A stretch of 64,000 nucleotides of DNA from Aurantibacillus circumpalustris (GCF_029625215.1 NZ_CP121197.1:3658001-3722000), one strand, 5' to 3'; shown: positions 49,835 through 59,874, counted from the first letter of the stretch. Notes: generated by a model not told the origin, from the sequence alone. Numbers and translations are program-made.

Positions 49835-50563
49835 ATGAAATTAACACACAAAATTACCACCTTAAGCTTTGCATTAGCAATGGTAGGTGTAACTTTTTTT
49901 AGTCCAGGTTGTAAAAAAAGTTGTACGGCTCCTGCTATTACATCATCAGCGGCATCAAGTGTAACCAATAGCAGCTACGATTTTACAGCTAATGTAACAG
50001 AGATAGATGATCAATCTCTTATTTCAATGACTTTAAATGGAGCTTCCGTTCCTTTCACTTACAATACCTCCAGTCATGAATTAAAAGCAACTATCACTTT
50101 AGCAGCGGGTGCTAATAATATTGTAATTACAGCAAAGGGTTGTGAAACTAAGACCGGTAACTTTAGTATCACTTATGATAGCCCTACTATGAGATTGACG
50201 GGCAAAAATTTTAAATTGACTGCTTTTACGGTTAATCCAGCCATTCCGCCATTTGGTTCAGATATTTACAATCAAATCCCTTCTTGTTCTCAAGATAATC
50301 TTTCTAAATTCAACGCAAACTTTACAATTACTAATGACGAAGGGGCCACAAAATGTAATTCCGCTGACCCTCAAACAACCTCGGGTGGCACTTGGGCATG
50401 GAACACAAATGAAACAATTCTTACTGTAACTGATCCTGATCCAACTGTAGGCTCTATTAGTATTACTATTCTAACCAACGACGGCACGACTTTAAAAGGA
50501 ACTGTTTCAGAAGTAATTAATAGTGTTAATTATACTTACACGTATACCTTCACTAAACAATAA
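49835..50563 (+). CDS. lipoprotein with Ig-like and lipocalin-like domains (A)
   Basis: The 242-residue lipoprotein has a signal (FFSPGC lipobox, Cys26), one Ig-like unit (about 32-110: CTAPAITSS...GANNIVITAKGCETKTGNFSITY) and a C-terminal domain. That domain starts RLTGKNFKLTAFTVNPAIPP and contains the conserved SCSQDNLSKFNANFT and WAWNTNETILTV blocks, resembling the lipocalin-like (DUF4923-type) domains of Bacteroidota lipoproteins. It is paralogous to the next gene, with no obvious substrate. Confidence 0.8.
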   Translation: MKLTHKITTLSFALAMVGVTFFSPGCKKSCTAPAITSSAASSVTNSSYDFTANVTEIDDQSLISMTLNGASVPFTYNTSSHELKATITLAAGANNIVITAKGCETKTGNFSITYDSPTMRLTGKNFKLTAFTVNPAIPPFGSDIYNQIPSCSQDNLSKFNANFTITNDEGATKCNSADPQTTSGGTWAWNTNETILTVTDPDPTVGSISITILTNDGTTLKGTVSEVINSVNYTYTYTFTKQ

Positions 50564-50582
50564 GAGTTTCTGTTTTGAAAAT

Positions 50583-50619
50583 AAAAAAGGCTGTCGCTAT
50601 TTTCGGCAGCCTTTTTTTT
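50583..50619. terminator. intrinsic terminator after lipoprotein A
   Basis: GGCTGTCG / CGGCAGCC stem (one G-T pair) flanked by A6 and T8, 20 bp after the stop codon. Confidence 0.85.
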
Positions 50620-50672
50620 ATGCTATTTTTTATGACACTAATTTTAAGGTAATAATAATCTAATTAGAGCTG

Positions 50673-50702
50673 TTGTTCAATTAAAAGAATAGCATATATT
50701 TG
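50673..50702 (+). promoter_or_regulatory. Bacteroidota promoter (lipoprotein B)
   Basis: TTG (50673-50675), exactly 19 bases, then TAtaTTTG (50695-50702). Confidence 0.8.
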
Positions 50703-50735
50703 ATTGTTATTACAATAGAATCCAAAACCTAACAA

Positions 50736-51719
50736 ATGAAATTAGCAGCCAAAATTATCACTCTAAGCTTTGCAGTAGTTTTAGTGATCTTTACAATTTT
50801 GTTTTCAAGTTGTAAAAAAAGTTGCAATGCTCCAGTAATATCCTCATCCGCGCAAAACACTGTGAATACGAGTACCTACGAATTCATCGCCAACATAACT
50901 GAGATAGATAACGCATCGCTCATCATATTTACTGTGAACGGGGTTACTACTCCGTTTAGTTATAATGCTTCAACGCATGTGTTAATCGCAAATATTTCCT
51001 TAAATCCTGGAACAAACAATATATCCATCACAGCAAACGGGTGTGAAGTTAAAACAGCCAACTTTAATATAGTGTACGATTTTTGTAATACAATTATAGT
51101 AACCTCTAATGCACAAGGCACGGTAAATTCTAGCTCATACCAATTCAGTGCTAACATAACAGAAATAGTTGATCCAAATTTAATTACACTTACATTAAAT
51201 GGAAATTCAATGGCCTTCAATTATAACACTTCAAGTCATATATTGACGGCGAATCTTATTTTAAGTACAGGATTAAACAACATAGTTATTGCCGCAAAAG
51301 GATGTGAAGCTAAATCCGTTACTTATACTATTACTTATGCTAGCGCCACTTCAAGATTGACCGACAAAAATTTTAAGTTAAGTGCTTATACAATAAATCC
51401 TGCATTACCTGGTTATGGATCCGATATTTATTCCCAGCTTCCTTCTTGCTCTCAAGATGACCTTATTAGGTTTAACGCGAACTATACAGTGACTAATGAC
51501 GAAGGTCTAACAAAATGCAATGCTTCTGACCCACAAACAAAATCTGATGGTAGTTGGGCTTGGAACAATACTGAGACAATTCTAACAATTAGTGAACCTG
51601 GTTCAAACACTGTTAGCTGGAATATTATAACTAATGACGGTACTACACTACAAGCAAGTTTTTCTGAAGTGTACAACGGTGTGAATTACACCTATATGAT
51701 TACTTGGATAAAACAATAA
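50736..51719 (+). CDS. lipoprotein with duplicated Ig-like unit (B)
   Basis: The 327-residue paralogue of lipoprotein A has a lipobox (LFSSC, Cys26), two Ig-like units of about 85 residues in tandem (starting CNAPVISSS and CNTIIVTSN, each with an NITEI and a GxNNI element) and the same C-terminal domain (SCSQDDLIRFNANYTVTNDEG). It therefore gained one extra Ig unit relative to A. Tandem paralogues with separate housekeeping promoters suggest envelope exposure. Function unknown. Confidence 0.8.
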   Translation: MKLAAKIITLSFAVVLVIFTILFSSCKKSCNAPVISSSAQNTVNTSTYEFIANITEIDNASLIIFTVNGVTTPFSYNASTHVLIANISLNPGTNNISITANGCEVKTANFNIVYDFCNTIIVTSNAQGTVNSSSYQFSANITEIVDPNLITLTLNGNSMAFNYNTSSHILTANLILSTGLNNIVIAAKGCEAKSVTYTITYASATSRLTDKNFKLSAYTINPALPGYGSDIYSQLPSCSQDDLIRFNANYTVTNDEGLTKCNASDPQTKSDGSWAWNNTETILTISEPGSNTVSWNIITNDGTTLQASFSEVYNGVNYTYMITWIKQ

Positions 51720-51736
51720 AGAGTAATCTAATAAAT

Positions 51737-51771
51737 AAAAGAAGGTTGTCTCAATTTAGGAGACTTCTTTT
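51737..51771. terminator. bidirectional terminator (lipoprotein B / helicase)
   Basis: AAAAGAAG...TCTC pairs with GAGACTTCTTTT, with a 4-base bulge on the left arm. It lies between two convergent genes. Confidence 0.65.
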
Positions 51772-51801
51772 ATCAAAGTAACTCTGTAAAAGAACTTATC
51801 A

Positions 51802-53127
51802 CTAACGTTTTCTCTTACTCCTACTCGTTTCTAGTTTTCTTCTCTGCTTTTCCTGACGACGTTTTCCGCCTAATTGCACCTTTTGATTTTTTGCTTTTTT
51901 CTCGTGAAAGGCTCCACCCGTAACAACAATCTTTTTTGCTTTCTTTAAATTTTTATCTCTAACTACAGGCACTTCGTCTGCGGTTAATTCCTCTGAAATC
52001 TCAACACTCTCAGGTAATTCAAGAAGATCTATTTTTTTGTCCATTAATGCTTCAATAGCTTCCTGCATTTCTATCTCTTTCTCAGTAATAAAACTCAAAG
52101 CAATACCGGTGCTATCAGCCCTGCCCGTTCTTCCAATACGGTGAATGTATGCACTTGGGTCTTTTGGAGTATCAAAATTAATAACGTGTGTTACATCTTT
52201 TAAATCTAATCCTCTCGCAATAACATCCGTTGCAATCAATAAACGATGTACGCCATCCTGAAATTGTTTAACCGCATTAAAACGGTGTGGTTGTGATTTA
52301 TTTGAATGTATAATTCCTATGTCCTCTGAAAAGATTTCCAATTCTTTTTCCAAATCATCTGCAACTTTTTTATTCTTTACAAATAATAAAACCTTAGTCA
52401 TTGTTTTATCATGTTCTAGCAACCACTTTAATAAATTGACTTTCGTGTAAAAATTAGGAACGTGATAAGCTTGTTGAATTATTTTTTCGAGCGGCGTTCC
52501 TCTTGTAATGACTTCAATATATTCCGGTGTATTAAAATATTTCTCAATCATCGCCTCAACGTCTTCAGTCAAAGTAGCTGAAAACATAAGATTCTGACGT
52601 TTTGGTGGCAATACTTCCAATATTTGTTTTAATTGGGGACGAAAACCAAGATTCAACATTTCATCCACCTCATCAATTACTAGTTTCTTTACAGCGCTGA
52701 ATTGAAGGGTACGACTCAATGTAAGATCTATTAAACGACCAGGTGTTGCAACCAAAATATCTAAACCATCATAAACTTTTTGTTTTTGGGTATTAATATT
52801 TGAAGCGCCATAAACACCAAACACCCGTAAACTCATGTACTGAGAAAGCTTTTCAATTTCAGTTACGACTTGTACAACTAACTCACGCGTAGGAACAACA
52901 ATGAGCACGCGTGGATGACGTTGTTCTGAATACGTTAATTGTCTGAGAATAGGAATTAAATACGCAAAAGTTTTACCTGTGCCAGTTTGTGCAATACCTA
53001 CAGCATCTTTACCCGACATTATTACCGAAAAAGCTTTTTCCTGAATTGGGGTTGGATTTTCCAAACCCAGATCATTTAGCGCTTTTAAAAGTGGCTTAGA
53101 TAAATTAAGGTCGTTAAAAGAAGTCAT
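51802..53127 (-). CDS. DEAD-box RNA helicase
   Basis: The 441-residue superfamily 2 helicase has the Q motif (ENPTPIQEKAF), motif I AQTGTGKT, motif Ia PTRELV, motif II DEVD (in KLVIDEVDEML, replacing the usual DEAD), motif III SAT and motif VI HRIGRTGR. A basic C-terminal tail (KRRQEKQRRKLETSRSKRKR) follows. DEVD keeps the Asp-Glu pair needed for Mg-ATP, so activity is expected. RhlE-like proteins in Bacteroidota act in ribosome assembly or RNA decay at low temperature. Confidence 0.92.
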   Translation of the reverse strand: MTSFNDLNLSKPLLKALNDLGLENPTPIQEKAFSVIMSGKDAVGIAQTGTGKTFAYLIPILRQLTYSEQRHPRVLIVVPTRELVVQVVTEIEKLSQYMSLRVFGVYGASNINTQKQKVYDGLDILVATPGRLIDLTLSRTLQFSAVKKLVIDEVDEMLNLGFRPQLKQILEVLPPKRQNLMFSATLTEDVEAMIEKYFNTPEYIEVITRGTPLEKIIQQAYHVPNFYTKVNLLKWLLEHDKTMTKVLLFVKNKKVADDLEKELEIFSEDIGIIHSNKSQPHRFNAVKQFQDGVHRLLIATDVIARGLDLKDVTHVINFDTPKDPSAYIHRIGRTGRADSTGIALSFITEKEIEMQEAIEALMDKKIDLLELPESVEISEELTADEVPVVRDKNLKKAKKIVVTGGAFHEKKAKNQKVQLGGKRRQEKQRRKLETSRSKRKR

Positions 53128-53424
53128 AATAAATTTTGACGAAGATACTTATTAAAATACAAGGTAAGAGAGATTCTAGCACAAGCATCCGTATTATCTT
53201 CAATAAGAACAAAAAAGTCTGCGAAAATTCAACAAATAACGCTATAAATAGGTGGATTTTATTGGCTTTGAACAGCAAAATGGTATAAATCCAAAAACTA
53301 TTCATTTTTTTCAAAAAACAATAGCAATCCTAGTTTTAACCAATTTTACATTTCATTCGAAACATAAATCAGTATCTTCAAAACCAGTTTTATTAAATCA
53401 CTTAATCTTAAACAGATTCATTAA
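53128..53424. other. gene-free region between divergent helicase and PIG-L genes
   Basis: About 300 bp, AT-rich, containing both promoters. I see no coding frame, no palindrome longer than 6 bp and no clear TTG-N19-TAnnTTTG match. Confidence 0.4.
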
Positions 53425-55917
53425 ATGAAAAAACTTTTCCTACTCCTATTAGTAACTTCTTTCAGTCACTTTACTTTAAAATCACAAACTAGTCAAGAAT
53501 TAAATTCTTCTGAAATATTACAGGGACTAAAAAAATTAAACACCGTATCTTCCATTTTATATATAGCGGCGCACCCAGACGATGAGAATACGCGTTTATT
53601 AGGATATCTGGCCAATGAAAAGAATCTGCGTACAGGTTATCTTTCTTTGACACGTGGCGATGGTGGTCAAAATTTAATAGGTAAGGAGCAGGGTGAATTA
53701 TTGGGTTTAATTCGTACTCAGGAATTGCTGGCTGCAAGAAGAGTTGACGGAGCAGAACAGTTTTTTACAAGAGCAAAAGATTTCGGCTACTCTAAAACGC
53801 CGGAAGAAACCTTTGAATTTTGGAACAAGGACAGTATTTTATCGGATGTAGTTTTAACCATTCGAAAATTTAAACCCGACGTTATTATTTGTCGTTTTCC
53901 AACTACAGGAGAGGGCGGACATGGGCATCACACCGCGTCAGCTATTCTGGCTCTTGAAGCTTTTGATGCAGCTGCAGATCCTACAAAATTTCCAGAACAA
54001 TTAAAGTATACACAAACATGGAAAACCAGACGCATTTTCTGGAACACCTTTAATTTCGGATCTACCAACACTACTGCACCCGATCAATTAAAAGTGGATG
54101 TAGGTGTTTACAATCCATTATTCGGAAAAAGTTATGGCGAAATTGCTTCCGAAAGTAGATCTATGCACAAAAGTCAGGGTTTTGGATCGGCTAAACAAAG
54201 AGGCAGTAATATCGAATATTTTAAACTTTTAAAAGGTGAAGAAGCTAAATCCGATTTAATGGAAGGCGTTAATCCGAGATGGGATCGCATGAGAGGAACA
54301 GAATCCTTGTTAAAGACTATAGAGGATTGTATTAAAAACTTTAATCCGCAACAACCTGAAAAAAGTATTACTGCACTTGTTCAAATCCACAAAGAATTGC
54401 AGAACCTAGATTCTAAAAATGATTATGTAAACTATTGGAAACGATTAAAATTAAAAGAAACTGAAAATTTACTGTTTGCCTGCTCTGGCCTATGGCTTGA
54501 AAGTTTTGCATCTGATTACATTGGAATTCCGGGACAAGAGATTAATTTAACCACACAAATCGTAAATAGAAATAATTCGGACTTAAAAATAAATAGTATT
54601 TCTTATTTTGGATTAGGCGACACTTCGCTAAATCTTAGTGCTAAACAAAATGAACTATATAGTTTTAAGCGCAAACTAAAACTAAATTCAAACATGCCCT
54701 ACTCTAGTCCTTATTGGTTGAATGAAAAACACCAACCGGGATTGTACACTGTAAAAAATAAAGTGCTAATAGGTAAACCTGAAAATGAAGCAGCAGCTAA
54801 AGTTCTTTTTGATCTTACAATTCAAGACCTCAACATAAAAACTGAAAGAAATGTCGTTTATAAATATACAGATCCTGTAAAAGGAGAAATATACAGGCCC
54901 TTCGAAATATTGCCACCAATAACCATACAACTTTCAGAAAATGTTTTTGTATTTACAGATAACAATCCTAAAACAATTGCAGTAACCATTAAAGCCAATG
55001 CTGTTAATGTAAGCGGAACGTTGATGCTTAAAGTCAGTAACGGATGGGAAGTAACTCTAAAGAATCCTGAAATTTCACTTAGTAGCAAAGGAGATGAAGT
55101 CGTTTTAGAAGCCGTTATTTCTCCTTCTAAAAATGCAAAAGATGGGAAAATAGAAGCGTTCTTTAATGTACAAAACGAAGCCTATTCGAAAAGCATAAAA
55201 CGTATTGAGTACGATCACATTCCTTATCAATTTATTCTTAGTGATGCCGAAGCTGGTTTAATAAACATTGATCTTAAAAAAACGGGGACAAACATTGCTT
55301 ATATTCCAGGTGCAGGAGATGATGTGGCTGCTTGCTTGAAACAAATTGGATACACCGTAACACTACTAACCGATGAATTACTTACTAGTGAAGATCTTTC
55401 AAAATTTACAAGTATCGTTACAGGTGTTAGAGCTTATAACACCAATGAGCGTTTACAGACTTTTCATTCTAAATTAATGGACTACGTTAACAACGGTGGA
55501 AATCTCATCGTTCAGTACAATACAAATAGCCGTGTTGGGCCATTACAAGCAAAAATTGGTCCTTACCCTTTTACCATTTCAAGAACACGCGTTACAGATG
55601 AGAAAGCAGACATTAAATTTGTAAATGAAAAACACAATGCCTTAAACTTTCCAAACAAAATAACACAAAAAGATTTTGATGGATGGATTCAAGAACGCGG
55701 AATTTATTTTGCAGAAGATCAGGACAAAAATTACGAAACAATTTTTAGTATGAATGACCCAAAAGAAAAGTCCAGCGAAGGAAGTTTAATCATTGGAAAA
55801 TACGGTGCAGGAAATTTTGTATACACAGGATTAGTGTTTTTTAGAGAGCTGCCAGCTGGTGTGCCGGGAGCCTACCGCTTGTTAGTTAACCTATTAAGTT
55901 TACCTCAGAATAAATAA
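53425..55917 (+). CDS. PIG-L family deacetylase, large exported form
   Basis: The 830-residue protein has a signal peptide (about 1-20, ending LKSQ). The PIG-L domain spans 35-290, with zinc-site AAHPDDE near 49-55 and GHHTAS (the third ligand His) near 173. A long C-terminal part contains beta-sandwich domains (about 350-600) and a ThuA/glutamine-amidotransferase-like end (AYIPGAGDDVAACLKQIGYTV). PIG-L enzymes deacetylate N-acetylglucosamine-containing glycans; the large form is periplasmic or surface-associated. It precedes a small membrane ORF and a sodium symporter. Confidence 0.88.
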   Translation: MKKLFLLLLVTSFSHFTLKSQTSQELNSSEILQGLKKLNTVSSILYIAAHPDDENTRLLGYLANEKNLRTGYLSLTRGDGGQNLIGKEQGELLGLIRTQELLAARRVDGAEQFFTRAKDFGYSKTPEETFEFWNKDSILSDVVLTIRKFKPDVIICRFPTTGEGGHGHHTASAILALEAFDAAADPTKFPEQLKYTQTWKTRRIFWNTFNFGSTNTTAPDQLKVDVGVYNPLFGKSYGEIASESRSMHKSQGFGSAKQRGSNIEYFKLLKGEEAKSDLMEGVNPRWDRMRGTESLLKTIEDCIKNFNPQQPEKSITALVQIHKELQNLDSKNDYVNYWKRLKLKETENLLFACSGLWLESFASDYIGIPGQEINLTTQIVNRNNSDLKINSISYFGLGDTSLNLSAKQNELYSFKRKLKLNSNMPYSSPYWLNEKHQPGLYTVKNKVLIGKPENEAAAKVLFDLTIQDLNIKTERNVVYKYTDPVKGEIYRPFEILPPITIQLSENVFVFTDNNPKTIAVTIKANAVNVSGTLMLKVSNGWEVTLKNPEISLSSKGDEVVLEAVISPSKNAKDGKIEAFFNVQNEAYSKSIKRIEYDHIPYQFILSDAEAGLINIDLKKTGTNIAYIPGAGDDVAACLKQIGYTVTLLTDELLTSEDLSKFTSIVTGVRAYNTNERLQTFHSKLMDYVNNGGNLIVQYNTNSRVGPLQAKIGPYPFTISRTRVTDEKADIKFVNEKHNALNFPNKITQKDFDGWIQERGIYFAEDQDKNYETIFSMNDPKEKSSEGSLIIGKYGAGNFVYTGLVFFRELPAGVPGAYRLLVNLLSLPQNK

Positions 55918-55919
55918 GA

Positions 55920-56045
55920 ATGTCTGAAGAAGAAAACGAAAAGCCGCCAATTTTAAAAAGCTGGAAGCGTATTTACCTTCTTGTTATTCTTATTGAAACA
56001 CTTGTTATTCTCTTTCTTTATTTTTTTACACAGTATTTTAAATGA
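55920..56045 (+). CDS. 41-residue single-helix membrane protein coupled to the symporter
   Basis: ATG 55920 lies 2 bp after the PIG-L stop codon, and the TGA at 56043-56045 overlaps the symporter ATG (ATGA). The product starts MSEEENEKPPILKSWKRIYL and then has one transmembrane helix. Overlaps on both sides and a clear membrane topology support a real gene. A small subunit or assembly factor of the symporter is inferred. Confidence 0.7.
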   Translation: MSEEENEKPPILKSWKRIYLLVILIETLVILFLYFFTQYFK

Positions 56046-57751
56046 GTCAGATCGATTGGTTGGTTTTATCACTTACACTGCTGTCAATCGTATTTTATGG
56101 CGTTTGGAAAAGTCGTCATACAAAAGATTTAAGCGGTTATTTGTTGGCTGACAAACAACTCCCTTGGTATCATGTTGGTTTGTCAGTTATGGCGACTCAG
56201 GCTAGTGCCATTACATTTCTATCAGCTCCTGGACAAAGTTACAATGACGGTTTGCGTTTTGTGCAGTTCTATTTTGGTTTACCACTTGCCATGATTGTTT
56301 TGTGTATTACGTTTATTCCAATATTCAAAAACCTGAATGTTTACACAGCTTACGAATACCTTGAAAAACGTTTCGATAACAAAACACGTTCGCTCACAGC
56401 ATTTTTATTTTTATTACAACGAGGCTTGTCGACAGGCATTACTCTGTATGCACCGGCCATCATACTTTCTACCATTTTAAATACGGATATTAATTACATG
56501 ATTATTTTCACTGGAGTAATCGTAATTAGTTATACCGTTTATGGCGGAACCAAGGCTGTATCGCACACACAAATGCTTCAAATGGCCATTATTTTCTCAG
56601 GATTATTTTTATCTGCGTATCTGGTAATAAAAATGTTACCTACTGATGTTGGTTTTATTGACGCTTTGAGTATTGCTGGGAAAATGAATAAACTGAATGC
56701 CATTGACACTCACTTTGACCTCAACAACAAATACAATATTTGGTCAGGCATAATTGGTGGATTTTTTCTTCAGTTATCTTATTTTGGAACTGATCAATCT
56801 CAAGTGGGTCGGTATCTGACAGGCAAGTCTATTTCTCAAAGTCGTTTGGGATTAGTTATGAATGGTGTTTTAAAAATACCCATGCAGTTTTTTATTTTGA
56901 TGATTGGGATACTTGTTTTTGTGTTTTACCAATTTAACTCCGCTCCTATTTTTTTTAATAAAGTAGAGGTCGACCGAATTGAAAACAGTGCTTACAAAGA
57001 AGAATATAAGCAGCTGGAACAAGATTACGAAGTAGCCAGTTCTGCAAAACTAATCGAAGTAAATAAACTTGTAAAGGCCATCGAAGATAAAGATGTAGCG
57101 GCTATTGGTTCAGCGAAAACAAGTCTACAAGTTGCAGATAAAAAAGTAACTGAGATTAGAAAGAAGGTTCCTGCCTTGATGGAAAAAAATGATTCGAAGG
57201 CTGACACGAATGATGGCAATTATATTTTCTTGAGATTTGTTACCGAACATTTTCCCATTGGTGTCATTGGCTTATTAATTGCCATCATCTTTTTAGCAGC
57301 GATGGGTTCTACAGCAAGTGGTTTAAATTCATTAGCATCGACAACAGTAGTAGATTTTTACAAAAGAATTTATAAAAAAGAACAAAGTGAAACACATTAT
57401 GTATCCGCCTCGCGCTGGATTACTGTTGCCTGGGGCGCTTTTTGTGTGGTGGTTGGAATCTATGCAAGCAAGCTTGGTAATTTAATTGAAGCGGTAAATG
57501 TTCTCGGATCTTTATTCTACGGTACTATACTTGGTATATTTCTTGTAGCCTTTTACATGAAAAAAATTAATGGGAAAGCGGTCTTTAGCGCCGCACTCAT
57601 TGCAGAATCTTTTATAATTTTTGCCTGGTTAAAGGAACTCACTGCGTTTTTATGGCTAAATGTTATTGGCTGTTTACTGGTTATGCTTTTTGCTTTTGTG
57701 ATTCAACTAGTGATAAATAATACTTCAAAAAACACGGCATCCACTGAATAG
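56042..57751 (+). CDS. sodium:solute symporter (SSS family)
   Basis: The 569-residue transporter has about 13 transmembrane helices. Early signatures are SGYLLADKQLPWYHVGLSVMATQASAITFLSAPGQ (residues about 30-65) and GGFFLQLSYFGTDQSQVGRYLTG near 240. An uncommon coiled-coil insert of about 85 residues (about 305-390, EEYKQLEQDYEVASSAKLIE) sits between helices. The substrate may be a sugar or sialic-acid-like compound released by neighbouring enzymes, but this is inference. It ends 5 bp from the convergent recG. Confidence 0.9.
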   Translation: MSQIDWLVLSLTLLSIVFYGVWKSRHTKDLSGYLLADKQLPWYHVGLSVMATQASAITFLSAPGQSYNDGLRFVQFYFGLPLAMIVLCITFIPIFKNLNVYTAYEYLEKRFDNKTRSLTAFLFLLQRGLSTGITLYAPAIILSTILNTDINYMIIFTGVIVISYTVYGGTKAVSHTQMLQMAIIFSGLFLSAYLVIKMLPTDVGFIDALSIAGKMNKLNAIDTHFDLNNKYNIWSGIIGGFFLQLSYFGTDQSQVGRYLTGKSISQSRLGLVMNGVLKIPMQFFILMIGILVFVFYQFNSAPIFFNKVEVDRIENSAYKEEYKQLEQDYEVASSAKLIEVNKLVKAIEDKDVAAIGSAKTSLQVADKKVTEIRKKVPALMEKNDSKADTNDGNYIFLRFVTEHFPIGVIGLLIAIIFLAAMGSTASGLNSLASTTVVDFYKRIYKKEQSETHYVSASRWITVAWGAFCVVVGIYASKLGNLIEAVNVLGSLFYGTILGIFLVAFYMKKINGKAVFSAALIAESFIIFAWLKELTAFLWLNVIGCLLVMLFAFVIQLVINNTSKNTASTE

Positions 57752-57756
57752 GCCGT

Positions 57757-59874
57757 TTAACCAATCTTACTCCAGTTTTGTCTATTCTTTTGTTGAAGTT
57801 CTAATTGCACCAAATACACTTTATTCTTTTCCGTTTCCAAGTTCATATCTTCATCAAGCAAACTTTGCGCCGTTTGTCTTGCTAGCTGAAGTATTTGACC
57901 ATCTTGAGCCAAATTAGCCAGCTTTAAATCCATCACACCACTTTGCTGTGTGCCTTCAATGTCACCGGGACCTCGTAATTTTAAATCCACCTCACTAATT
58001 TCAAAACCATCATTGGTGCGTACCATCGTTTCCATACGCATTCTGCTATCAACACCTAATTTGTAACCAGTCATTAACACGCAGTAGCTTTGCTCGGCAC
58101 CTCGCCCTACCCTACCTCTTAATTGATGTAATTGAGAAAGACCAAAACGTTCAGCACTTTCAATGATCATGATGCTGGCATTCGGAATATTTACGCCCAC
58201 TTCAATAACCGTTGTGGCTACCATAATTTGTGTTTCGCCTTTTATAAAGCGCTGCATCTCAAATTCTTTTTGGTCTTTATTGAGTTTACCATGCACAATA
58301 CTTACTTGATAGTTAGGCGCAGGAAATTCAACAATTAAATTATCATAACCTTGTTGCAAATTCTGATAATCCATCTTTTCGCTCTCTTGAATAAGTGGAT
58401 ACACAATATAAACTTGTCGTCCCAAAGCTACTTGTTCTTTAATAAATCCATATACACGCAGTCTTTGACTTTCCATGTAATGCATTGTTTTAATAGCTTT
58501 TCTTCCAGGAGGTAATTCATCAATAATACTTGTGTCCAGATCGCCATACAAAGTCATAGCGAGCGTTCTTGGTATTGGCGTGGCGGTCATAATTAGCATG
58601 TGTGGCGGACTTGTGTTTTTATCTCGCAACTTAGCACGCTGTTGCACGCCGAAGCGATGTTGTTCGTCGATAACAACAAGTCCTATGTTTTTAAATTGCA
58701 CCACATCTTCAATGAGCGCATGTGTCCCAATTAAAATATTTAACTCGCCGCTTAATAATTTAGAATGAATAGATTTTCTTTCTTTTGTTTTCGTAGAACC
58801 CGTGAGTAAGGCAATTTCGATAGACATTTCTTGCAACAAACTTTTAAACGTTTCAAAATGCTGTTGCGCTAAAATTTCTGTTGGCGCCATAATACAAGCT
58901 TGAAAATGTGCGCCATCAGACGCTCTCGTATTATCAATGGCTAATAAAATACTTAAAAGCGCAACTAAGGTTTTTCCACTTCCAACATCTCCCTGCAATA
59001 AACGATTCATTTGTCTCCCGCTTCCCATGTCTAAACGAATTTCCTTCATCACTCTTTTCTGAGCTCCTGTTAATTCGAAAGGTAAATAGTCCGAAAAAAA
59101 CTCATTAAACAACTTTCCTACTTTTGGAAAAACAAAACCATGAACGGTATTCGCTCTTACTTTATTGAGTCTGAGTAAGCGTAATTGTATATAAAACAAT
59201 TCATCAAACTTTAAACGAAACTCCGCTTTTCCCAACATTTCAGCATTTTCCGGAAAATGAATTTGCTGAAACGCTTTGAATCGTGAAATCATTTTATGAT
59301 CAGACACAATTTCTTCGCTTAAGGTCTCTTCTATATGCTGATCCTGTAGCTGAAAGGAAAGCGTTTTTTGTGCTTTGCGAATTCCCTCGCTATCTAATCC
59401 TCTGAATTTTAGTTTTTCAGTTGAATTGTATACCGATTGAAAGGCCGATTGTTGTTTTAAAAAATCTTCCGTCACTAATTCAATTTCAGGATGCGCCAAA
59501 TTATAACGTCCATTAAAACTGGTTGCTTTTCCGAATACACAATACTCCACACCTAACTGCAACTTCTGCGCTACCCAGTTATAACCTTTAAACCAAACTA
59601 ACTCTACAATTCCGGTATTGTCTCTAAATAAAACAACCAAGCGTTTTACTTTTTTTTGCCCTACAATTTCCATCTTATCGATAACACCCCTTAACTGCAC
59701 ATGGGGCAGGTCTTCCGAAATTTCACTAACCTTATGAAATCTTGTTCTATCCACATATCTAAAAGGATAATAGGTAATAAGGTCGCGGTAAATATAAATA
59801 CCAAGTTCCTTTTTGAGTACCTCAGCCCTTTGCGGGCCAATTCCTTTTAAATATTCTATGGGAGTATCGAGCAT
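57757..59874 (-). CDS. recG: ATP-dependent DNA helicase RecG
   Basis: The 705-residue protein has the full RecG layout: wedge domain (residues 1-175, LDTPIEYLKGIGPQRAEVL), Walker A GDVGSGKT near 293, DEQHRFGV (motif II) near 400, MTATPIPRTLAMT, and the C-terminal QLHQLRGRVGRGAEQSYC and TRG region (GDIEGTQQSG). It remodels stalled replication forks and recombination intermediates. It is a monocistronic gene convergent with the symporter. Confidence 0.96.
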   Translation of the reverse strand: MLDTPIEYLKGIGPQRAEVLKKELGIYIYRDLITYYPFRYVDRTRFHKVSEISEDLPHVQLRGVIDKMEIVGQKKVKRLVVLFRDNTGIVELVWFKGYNWVAQKLQLGVEYCVFGKATSFNGRYNLAHPEIELVTEDFLKQQSAFQSVYNSTEKLKFRGLDSEGIRKAQKTLSFQLQDQHIEETLSEEIVSDHKMISRFKAFQQIHFPENAEMLGKAEFRLKFDELFYIQLRLLRLNKVRANTVHGFVFPKVGKLFNEFFSDYLPFELTGAQKRVMKEIRLDMGSGRQMNRLLQGDVGSGKTLVALLSILLAIDNTRASDGAHFQACIMAPTEILAQQHFETFKSLLQEMSIEIALLTGSTKTKERKSIHSKLLSGELNILIGTHALIEDVVQFKNIGLVVIDEQHRFGVQQRAKLRDKNTSPPHMLIMTATPIPRTLAMTLYGDLDTSIIDELPPGRKAIKTMHYMESQRLRVYGFIKEQVALGRQVYIVYPLIQESEKMDYQNLQQGYDNLIVEFPAPNYQVSIVHGKLNKDQKEFEMQRFIKGETQIMVATTVIEVGVNIPNASIMIIESAERFGLSQLHQLRGRVGRGAEQSYCVLMTGYKLGVDSRMRMETMVRTNDGFEISEVDLKLRGPGDIEGTQQSGVMDLKLANLAQDGQILQLARQTAQSLLDEDMNLETEKNKVYLVQLELQQKNRQNWSKIG

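Noticed and set aside
51802-53127. Loss of helicase activity because motif II is DEVD
   Set aside because: The catalytic Asp-Glu pair is intact and all other motifs are canonical. DExD variation is common.
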